The position numbers and the translations under genes were made by a program. This document shows, in pieces, positions 58,244 through 64,000 of a DNA stretch of 64,000 bases (the stretch's first letter is position 1; each line of letters begins with the position of its first letter). Where the stretch lies: positions 62,001 through 126,000 of the forward strand of contig NZ_JAMFTQ010000003.1 of the NCBI RefSeq assembly GCF_024160105.1, given 5' to 3'. The notes beneath the pieces were generated by a model, which made no database searches, had not been told where the DNA came from, and was given only the letters and a program-made list of their open reading frames with translations. Source of the stretch: Corynebacterium stercoris (GTDB taxonomy: Bacteria; Actinomycetota; Actinomycetes; Mycobacteriales; Mycobacteriaceae).

Positions 58244-58726
58244 ATGACCACAGTATTCATCTTCATCCACGTCGCAGCGGCGATCATGCTGCTCGGCCCC
58301 GTGATGGTAGCCACGTCCATGTTCCCGGGCGAGGCCGCCAAGGCCCGCGCCGGCGGCGAAGAGTCCACCGGCCGCGCATCCGTGCTGCACCGCATCACCA
58401 CCACCTACGGCATGCTGTCCCTCCTCGTGCCGCTCCTCGGCGGTGTGGTCCTGGCGTTCGACTGGGACACGTACAAGACGAACTTCTTCCTGCACACCTC
58501 GATCGTGCTCGCCGTCATCGCCTGGGGCCTGCTCTACGGCCTCGTGATTCCGAAGCAGCGCAAGATGATGGGCTCCCTCGGCGCCCTCAACCCGGCCGAC
58601 GCCGACCCGTCCGATGTCACCAGCAACTTCGAGAAGGCCAAGGGCGGCGCAGCAGCCGGCGCCGGCATCTTCAACCTGCTCTGGTTCATCATCCTCATCC
58701 TGATGTTCCTGCCGGCACCGGCCTAA
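58244..58726 (+). CDS. Small four-helix membrane protein of unknown function
   Basis: A 160-residue protein with hydrophobic segments at about 5-25, 55-72, 85-103 and 138-157 (MTTVFIFIHVAAAIMLLGPV, MLSLLVPLLGGVVLAFDW, HTSIVLAVIAWGLLYGLVI, IFNLLWFIILILMFL). A conserved-looking His9 in the first helix recalls DUF2269-type proteins, but I cannot assign it firmly. It ends at a strong bidirectional terminator. Confidence 0.75.
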   Translation: MTTVFIFIHVAAAIMLLGPVMVATSMFPGEAAKARAGGEESTGRASVLHRITTTYGMLSLLVPLLGGVVLAFDWDTYKTNFFLHTSIVLAVIAWGLLYGLVIPKQRKMMGSLGALNPADADPSDVTSNFEKAKGGAAAGAGIFNLLWFIILILMFLPAPA

Positions 58727-58736
58727 AACAAACGTC

Positions 58737-58773
58737 GAAAAGCCCCTGCTCACCGCGGTGAACAGGGGCTTTT
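58737..58773. terminator. Bidirectional terminator
   Basis: AAAAGCCCCTG (58738-58748) pairs perfectly with CAGGGGCTTTT (58763-58773) around an inner CACCGCGGTG palindrome. It has an A-run on one side and a T-run on the other, serving the membrane gene and the convergent protease gene. Confidence 0.88.
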
Positions 58774-58786
58774 ATGTTGTGTGCGG

Positions 58787-59734
58787 TTAGAAGCGGATGA
58801 ACTTGCCCGCGAATGCGGCGATCGCACCCAGCACGGTGAGGATCGGCACCACGATGGCGACGATCTCACCAATCGACTTGCCGGAGTTGCCCACAGTCTC
58901 ACCGCTGGAAGAACCGGAGGAGCCCTCCAGACCCAGCTTGGAGCTCAGGCCGCCGGCGGTGTCAATCAGGCCGTCGACCACACCAGCCTCGTCCACGCCC
59001 GCGGCGCCCTTGATCGCAGCCTCGATCTGGGCCTGGGTGAGCTTCTTGCTGTCATTCAGCGTGGTCGCCCACATGTAGTCCTTCGCCGGGATGCGCAGGG
59101 GACCGATCTGCACCCAGCCGGCCTTGCCCAGCTCATCCGGGCCGCGGGAGATGATGCCCACCAGGCCCTTGCCCTCAACGAAAATCGGGCCACCCGAGTC
59201 GCCCGCACGGGAGGGTGCGGTACTGCGCATGGTGAAATGCTCATCCGTCGCGGCGAAGAACGTGCCGCAGCTGGTGTTCTTCGTGCCGGTGTGGGAGGTT
59301 TCGCCGTGGTAGCAAACCTTGTCGCCCCGCTTCATGCTGGAGACCTTGAGCACGGTGTCGCCGGAGTACGGGTTGCCGCCCAGCTTCACGCCCTTGTCCC
59401 ACTCGATGGTGGCGATGTCATTGCTCCACATCCCGTCGAAGTTCTTGGAGTGGCGCAGCGTGCCCATCGGCTGGGACAGGTTGACACCGTAGGTGGCGCC
59501 TGGGACGCTGCGGTCAACCAGGCTCACGCGCGCGCCGTCCTTGCCGCAGTGCGCGGCGGTGTAGCTCACGCCCTTCGCGGCGTCGTTGTAACCGATGGTG
59601 CAGGTCAGACCCCCGTCGAGAAGAATCGCATCGCCCTGAGTCGGGGTGGTGGGCACGGCGGCGACGGCCTGCATCGGGTTAGCCAGGATGGCAGTGGCAC
59701 CGAGCGCAGCAAGAAGGGTGCGGGAACGCTTCAT
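58787..59734 (-). CDS. Secreted, membrane-anchored trypsin-like serine protease
   Basis: A 315-residue exported protease. A signal peptide (MKRSRTLLAALGATAILANP, cut near AVAA) precedes an S1-type domain with catalytic His62 (TAAHC), Asp106 (SNDIATI) and Ser180 (AGDSGGP). A Gly/Ser-rich linker (SSGSSSGETVGNSG) and a terminal hydrophobic helix IVAIVVPILTVLGAIAAFAG with a short KFIRF end suggest anchoring at the outer face of the membrane. The start at 59734 is chosen because the signal peptide begins there; 40 further in-frame codons upstream lack it. Confidence 0.87.
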   Translation of the reverse strand: MKRSRTLLAALGATAILANPMQAVAAVPTTPTQGDAILLDGGLTCTIGYNDAAKGVSYTAAHCGKDGARVSLVDRSVPGATYGVNLSQPMGTLRHSKNFDGMWSNDIATIEWDKGVKLGGNPYSGDTVLKVSSMKRGDKVCYHGETSHTGTKNTSCGTFFAATDEHFTMRSTAPSRAGDSGGPIFVEGKGLVGIISRGPDELGKAGWVQIGPLRIPAKDYMWATTLNDSKKLTQAQIEAAIKGAAGVDEAGVVDGLIDTAGGLSSKLGLEGSSGSSSGETVGNSGKSIGEIVAIVVPILTVLGAIAAFAGKFIRF

Positions 59735-59856
59735 ATTCACAGGCTTTCTGGGAGAGAGGATTACGACACCATCAGCGTAGTGCACAGGCAATACACTTTT
59801 CGCTTTACGACGACTCCCAGCAAACGGGTAGTCCACTACCGCCCGCCCCACCAACG

Positions 59857-59894
59857 AAAAAGACCCCCGCCCCGGAAGGGACGAGGGTCTCGAA
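59857..59894 (-). terminator. Terminator of deaD
   Basis: On the minus strand AGACCCTCGTCCC pairs with GGGGCGGGGGTCT around TTCC, followed by TTTTCGTT. It lies about 30 nt after the deaD stop. Confidence 0.7.
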
Positions 59895-59895
59895 A

Positions 59896-59925
59896 CCGAC
59901 GCTAGCCGACGCTAGCCGACGCTAG
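59896..59925. repeat. Three perfect 10-bp tandem repeats at the deaD stop
   Basis: CCGACGCTAG occurs three times without a gap. The third copy contains the deaD stop codon (TAG on the minus strand), so loss or gain of a copy would not change the protein but would move the terminator. Confidence 0.9.
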
Positions 59926-62252
59926 TAACGGTCGCGGCCGCCGCGGAAACCGCCGCGGTCTCCCCGGTCGCCGCGGCGATCATCGCGACCACCGCGGTCA
60001 TCGCGGTCGCGGCCGCCTCGGTAACCGCCGCGCCCACCTCGGTCGTCACGGTCACGGTCCCAGCCGCCCCGGCCACGTCCGCCGCGGTCATCGCGGTCGC
60101 GGCCACCTCGGTAGCCGCCGCGCCCGCCGCGATCCCCGCGGTCACGGTCACGGTCGAAGTCGCGGTCGCGGCCGCCGCGGTAACCACCACGATCACCGCG
60201 GTCACTACGATCACGCCCGCTGGCCGGCGCGCCGTGGTCGCGCTGGATGTTGATCAGCTGGCCGGAGATGCGAGTGTCCTCCAAGCGATCGAGCACCGCC
60301 TGGTCCAGGCCCTTCGGCAGCTCAACCAAGGTGAAGTCGCCGCCGATGGTGATGCGGCCGAAGTCCTTGGAGCTCAGGCCGCCCTCGTTGGCCAGGGCGC
60401 CGACAATGGCACCCGGGCGCACGTGCTGGCGCTTGCCGACGTCCAGACGGTAGGTGTCGAAGTTCTCGTCGTCGTGCTCGAAGCGGCTGCGGCCGCGGTC
60501 GCGTCGCTCGCCCCGATCGTCGAAACGCCCGCGGCGGTCCCCGCGCTCGCGGTCGCGGCGGTCTTCGCGGTCGAAGCGCTCGCGGTCGCGGCGGTCGCGC
60601 TTGTCCTTCGGCGGTTCCTTCATCAGGAACTCGTCGCCGGCCTGTGCCTGGGTGGCCAGGGCCGCTGCGATGTCGTCCATCGGCACGTTGTTGGCGGCGG
60701 AGTACTCGCGCACCATCGACTTGAACACCTGCAGGTCGCCGGCCTCCAGGGACTCGGTGATGGAGTCCATGAACTTGGCCTTGCGGCTCTCGTTCACTTC
60801 GTCGACAGTCGGGAGCTCCATCTCCTCGATGGTCGCGTTGGTGACGCGCTCGATGGAGCGGAGCATGCGGCGCTCGCGCGGGGTGACAAAGAGGATCGCC
60901 TCGCCGGTGCGGCCCGCGCGGCCGGTGCGGCCGATGCGGTGGACGTAGCTCTCGGTGTCGTTCGGGATGTCGTAGTTCAGCACGTGGCTGATGCGCTCCA
61001 CGTCCAGGCCGCGGGCGGCGACGTCGGTAGCCACGAGGATGTCCAGGCGGCCGTCGCGAAGCTGGTCAACCGTGCGCTCGCGCTGCGCCTGTGCAATGTC
61101 GCCGTTGATGGCGGCGGCCGAGAAGCCGCGGGCGCGCAGCTTCTCCGCGATCTCCTCGGTCTCCTGCTTGGTGCGCACGAACACGATCATCGCCTCGAAC
61201 TCGGTCACCTCGAGGATGCGGGTGATGGCGTCGAGCTTGTTGCGGTGCGCGGTGTAGAGGTAGCGCTGGGTGATGTTGGTGTTGGTGCGGGTCTCGCTCT
61301 TAACCGTCACCTCGACCGGGTCGTTGAGGTACTGCTTGGAGATGCGGCGGATCGCACCCGGCATCGTCGCCGAGAACAGCGCGACCTGCTTCTCGTCCGG
61401 CGTGTCCTCGAGGATGCGCTCCACGTCCTCTTGGAAGCCCATGTTCAGCATCTCGTCGGCCTCGTCAAGCACCAGGAAGCGCAGGCTGGAGATGTCCAGC
61501 GAGCCCTTCTCAAGGTGGTCGATGACGCGCCCCGGCGTACCGACGATCACCTGCGCGCCACGACGCAGCCCAGAGAGCTGGATGCCGTACGCCTGGCCAC
61601 CGTAGATCGGCAGGATGTGGATGCCGCCGAGGTGGTCCGCGAAGGACTGGAAGGAATCCGACACCTGCAGCGCCAGCTCACGCGTCGGCGCGAGCACCAG
61701 CGCCTGCGGGTAGCGCTTCGACGGATCAATCTGGCTCAGCACCGGCAGCGCGAACGCCGCGGTCTTGCCCGTACCCGTCTGCGCCAGGCCGACCACGTCG
61801 CGGCCCTCCATCAGCAGCGGGATGGTCTGCTCCTGAATCGGCGACGGCTGCTCGAAGCCGACGTGCTTCACCGCCTCCAGCACGCGCTCCGGCAGGCCGA
61901 GGTTCTCAAACCCGTGCGGCTCCTCCTCGGGCTCTTGCGTACCGACGTTCGGTTCCGCCGCCTCAGCCTCGTCAGCTTCGTCTTCCTCAGCCGGCTCTTC
62001 TACCGGCTCAGCCCCAGCCGGCTCAGCTTCGGTGTCACCGATGACATCGGCGACGGTCAAAATCTCGTTCTCTTCAGTTTCGGCAGTGGCCGCGGAATCC
62101 TCCGCAGCGCCGGTCTCCTCAGAAGCTCCCGCATCCCTGGTGTCCTCAGCTGCGGCCTGCTCGGCCACGACATCCTGCGGGTTGTCCTGATTTTCCGACG
62201 TATTCATATCCGGCTCAAACTCGCCGCCGGTGGCGTTCTCGGAAATAGTCAT
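59922..62252 (-). CDS. deaD: DEAD-box RNA helicase with RGG-type C-terminal tail
   Basis: ATP-dependent RNA helicase of 776 residues (DeaD/CsdA type). An acidic Glu/Ala-rich N-terminal extension of about 115 residues is followed by the Q motif (FENLGLPERVLEAVKHVGFEQ), AQTGTGKT, VLDEADEML, SATMP and HRIGRTGRAG, then a DbpA-like RNA-binding domain (TYRLDVGKRQHVRPGAIVG), and a tail of about 90 residues built of RGGYRGGRDRDDRGG-type repeats. Start 62252 is favoured by a TACGCT box just upstream; an ATG 15 codons later is possible. Likely role in ribosome assembly or mRNA turnover in cold. Confidence 0.94.
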   Translation of the reverse strand: MTISENATGGEFEPDMNTSENQDNPQDVVAEQAAAEDTRDAGASEETGAAEDSAATAETEENEILTVADVIGDTEAEPAGAEPVEEPAEEDEADEAEAAEPNVGTQEPEEEPHGFENLGLPERVLEAVKHVGFEQPSPIQEQTIPLLMEGRDVVGLAQTGTGKTAAFALPVLSQIDPSKRYPQALVLAPTRELALQVSDSFQSFADHLGGIHILPIYGGQAYGIQLSGLRRGAQVIVGTPGRVIDHLEKGSLDISSLRFLVLDEADEMLNMGFQEDVERILEDTPDEKQVALFSATMPGAIRRISKQYLNDPVEVTVKSETRTNTNITQRYLYTAHRNKLDAITRILEVTEFEAMIVFVRTKQETEEIAEKLRARGFSAAAINGDIAQAQRERTVDQLRDGRLDILVATDVAARGLDVERISHVLNYDIPNDTESYVHRIGRTGRAGRTGEAILFVTPRERRMLRSIERVTNATIEEMELPTVDEVNESRKAKFMDSITESLEAGDLQVFKSMVREYSAANNVPMDDIAAALATQAQAGDEFLMKEPPKDKRDRRDRERFDREDRRDRERGDRRGRFDDRGERRDRGRSRFEHDDENFDTYRLDVGKRQHVRPGAIVGALANEGGLSSKDFGRITIGGDFTLVELPKGLDQAVLDRLEDTRISGQLINIQRDHGAPASGRDRSDRGDRGGYRGGRDRDFDRDRDRGDRGGRGGYRGGRDRDDRGGRGRGGWDRDRDDRGGRGGYRGGRDRDDRGGRDDRRGDRGDRGGFRGGRDRY

Positions 62253-62633
62253 TGTTGCCCCAGCGTACGCCACATGCGCCGTGTTCTGCTATTTCGCGTT
62301 TCCGGGACCTCCCAGTGTTCAGAAGTTTCCGAACCCCATATCAACCGATGTGTCGCTATGGTCTGTTACAAATCACAGGGGTAGCGAAGCGCGTCACCCC
62401 CTGCATTCAGCAGGGGGTGCGGCGGGTTTGGTTCACCTAAAGTCGGTGAGATCCTATGCCCTATTTTAGTGCGACCCGGAGAATTCGTAAACCCGATTTG
62501 CCTCCTCTCTTTCCCGGCTCGCCGAAGCGCTAACCAACCAACACCTAGACACCCGTCATGGAAACTCCGGCCCAGGCGTTATGCTTCTTACGTCATAACT
62601 CTCCCGCCTAGTCCAAAGGTGTGACGAAGCCCC
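62253..62633. promoter_or_regulatory. Divergent intergenic region with strong hairpins
   Basis: About 380 bp between deaD (minus) and the permease (plus), without a gene. A TACGCT box at 62262-62267 would serve deaD. At 62395-62419 CACCCCCTG-CATTCAG-CAGGGGGTG is a perfect 9-bp hairpin, and TCACC/GGTGA (about 62434-62450) forms another. They lie in a putative long permease leader and could be a regulatory RNA; no riboswitch class was recognised. Confidence 0.45.
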
Positions 62634-64000
62634 ATGTCATCCCCCGTTTCCGGCGCTACCAGTGCGCCCACGCAACCAGCACAAGCAGCACCGCGGAGGG
62701 GGTTGACGCACCGGCACATCCACTTCATCGCGCTCGGCTCGGCGATCGGCACCGGTCTGTTCTACGGTTCCGCCGGCGCGATCCAGGCGGCCGGCCCGTC
62801 CGTGCTGCTGGTCTACCTGCTCGGCGGCGCGGTGGTGTACTTCATGCTCCGCGCGCTCGGCGAGATGAGTGTGCGCCACCCGGTTCGCGGCTCCTTCGCC
62901 GTGTACTGCCGCGAGCACCTCGGCGGCTTGGGCGGCTACATCACGGGCTGGATGTTCGCGTTCGAGATGATGATTGTCTGCCTGGCAGACCTCACCGCAA
63001 TCGGCATCTACATGAAGTTCTGGTTCCCGGAAACCCCGAGCTGGGTGTGGATTGCTGTCACGCTCCTCATCATCGGCGCGGCGAACCTCGCCAGCGTGCG
63101 CTGGTTCGGCGAGCTGGAGTTCGCGTTCACGCTGGTCAAGGTCGCTGCCGTCGTCGCCATGATCGTCGGCGGCGCAGCCATCCTCGCGTTCAACCTGGGC
63201 GACCCGGGCACGCACACCGGCATCGACAACCTGTGGAACGACGGCGGTTTCTTCCCCAACGGCCCGCAGGGCATGATCGCCGCGTTCATCCTCGTGCTCT
63301 TCGCGTTCGGCGGCACGGAGATCATCGGTGTCGCCGGCACTGAGGCGGACGACCCGGACCGCGCCATCCCCAAGGCCGTGAACACCGTCCCGGCGCGCAT
63401 CCTCATCTTCTACGTCCTGGCGATCCTGATCATTCTCATCCTCAACCCGTGGCGCACCATCACGGGAGAGGAATCCCCCTTCGTGCAGATCTTCACCACC
63501 TTGGGCGTGAACTGGGCGGCGGCGCTGCTCAACGTCGTCGTCATCACGGCGGCGCTCTCCGCGATCAACGCTGACCTCTTCGGCACCGGCCGCGTCCTGA
63601 CCGGCCTCGCCCGCGAGGGCCTGGCACCCCGCGCGATGTCCAAGACCATCCGAGACATCCCGGTGATGACCACAGTCTCGCTGCTCATCGTCCTCGTCGT
63701 CGGCGTGGCGCTCAACGCCGTGTTCCCCAACGTCTTCGAGACCATCGCCGCGCTTGCGACATTCGCCACAGTCTTCGTGTGGCTGATGATCCTCCTGGCG
63801 CACCTCGCTTCCCGACGCCACATGACACCGCAGCAGGAACAGAACCTCCGCTTCCCAGTCCCCTTCTGGCCCTACGGCCAGTGGTTCGCGGTGGCGTTTA
63901 TCCTGTTCACCTTCGGCATCATGGCGTGGCTGCCGCAGTACCACCTGGCGCTCGCGGTGGGCGTGGGCTTCACCGTCCTCATGACGATCCTCTACTTTGT
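62634..64000 (+). CDS. Amino-acid permease (APC/AAT family), 3'-truncated by window edge
   Basis: The visible 455 codons encode about 11 membrane helices of an amino-acid/proton symporter. The signature near the N-terminus is HIHFIALGSAIGTGLFYGSAG, followed by GEMSVRHPVRGSFAVYCREH and FAFGGTEIIGVAGTEADDP, as in the GABA/aromatic/proline permease group. The start MSSPVSGATSAPTQ has only GAAG near it, 4 nt upstream; a better AAAGG lies 15 nt away. The substrate cannot be told. The end lies beyond the right edge. Confidence 0.92.
   Translation, partial: MSSPVSGATSAPTQPAQAAPRRGLTHRHIHFIALGSAIGTGLFYGSAGAIQAAGPSVLLVYLLGGAVVYFMLRALGEMSVRHPVRGSFAVYCREHLGGLGGYITGWMFAFEMMIVCLADLTAIGIYMKFWFPETPSWVWIAVTLLIIGAANLASVRWFGELEFAFTLVKVAAVVAMIVGGAAILAFNLGDPGTHTGIDNLWNDGGFFPNGPQGMIAAFILVLFAFGGTEIIGVAGTEADDPDRAIPKAVNTVPARILIFYVLAILIILILNPWRTITGEESPFVQIFTTLGVNWAAALLNVVVITAALSAINADLFGTGRVLTGLAREGLAPRAMSKTIRDIPVMTTVSLLIVLVVGVALNAVFPNVFETIAALATFATVFVWLMILLAHLASRRHMTPQQEQNLRFPVPFWPYGQWFAVAFILFTFGIMAWLPQYHLALAVGVGFTVLMTILYF

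Noticed and set aside
59930..60200. CRISPR-like repeat array in the deaD 3' region
   Set aside because: The repeated CGGTCGCGGCC-type units are codons of the RGG tail, irregular in spacing and without spacers.
60234..62384. 716-codon plus-strand frame opposite deaD
   Set aside because: Antisense to a complete DEAD-box helicase; the Val/Ala/Leu/Asp pattern is the mirror of that gene.
62370..62385. GlxR/CRP-type site (TGTGA half-site) upstream of deaD
   Set aside because: Only one half-site matches; the second half reads ACAGA instead of TCACA.
62621..63343. 240-codon Arg/His-rich frame at the right end
   Set aside because: It is an out-of-frame reading of the amino-acid permease that starts at 62634.

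Overview
The window is a high-GC actinobacterial chromosome segment, almost certainly Corynebacterium. The evidence is the rho-prfA-prmC-sua5-wecA-atpI-atpBEFHAG order, a stand-alone F1 delta subunit (mycobacteria fuse it to b), the argS-lysA and hom-thrB pairs, the lldP/lutABC lactate locus, and many genes whose start codon lies only 6-8 nt after a TANNNT -10 box with no Shine-Dalgarno sequence, the leaderless style common in this group. No species call is attempted.

Layout. 1-11333 (minus strand): rho, prfA, prmC, sua5, wecA, an atpI-like gene and the ATP synthase operon, which runs off the left edge inside atpG. 11711-24181: an acyl-CoA ligase, then a molybdenum-cofactor and molybdate-uptake cluster (moaA, moeA, moaC, mobA, modA, a modB-modC fusion, moaD, a second moeA, a mogA-moaE fusion, moeB with rhodanese domain), with one unrelated membrane gene. 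24178-29878 (mostly minus): thrB, hom, lysA, argS, with a lone Phd/YefM-type antitoxin gene between hom and lysA. 29887-35110: lactate permease with a possible short leader ORF, then lutABC. 35191-37804: a secreted alpha/beta-hydrolase peptidase and a DJ-1/PfpI protein.

37911-46297 is the accessory part. A tRNA-Arg(CCG) is followed by a type III-like restriction-modification pair (mod, res). Facing it is a two-gene operon made of a DUF4365-like, probably nuclease-fold protein and a 389-residue protein I cannot assign. Then come an IS3-family remnant and a cmtR-cadD metal-resistance operon. These genes are less GC-rich than the backbone, most clearly in the central part of mod. The DUF4365/unknown pair beside the R-M system is the best candidate here for an undescribed (possibly defence) module.

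46493-64000 returns to backbone: YceI, PspC-domain protein, a MarR regulator with a perfect operator palindrome, an SbcC/SbcD-like pair, a small protein, a SWIM-domain protein overlapping a SNF2-family helicase, the proline symporter putP, a probable secreted HNH nuclease, a small membrane protein, a surface serine protease, a DEAD-box RNA helicase with RGG-type tail, and an amino-acid permease cut by the right edge.

Three convergent gene pairs share their stop codons in a 4-bp palindrome, one pair overlaps by 148 bp, and moaD and the second moeA start 18 bp apart, apparently from one 7-bp sequence that reads as a -10 box in both directions.
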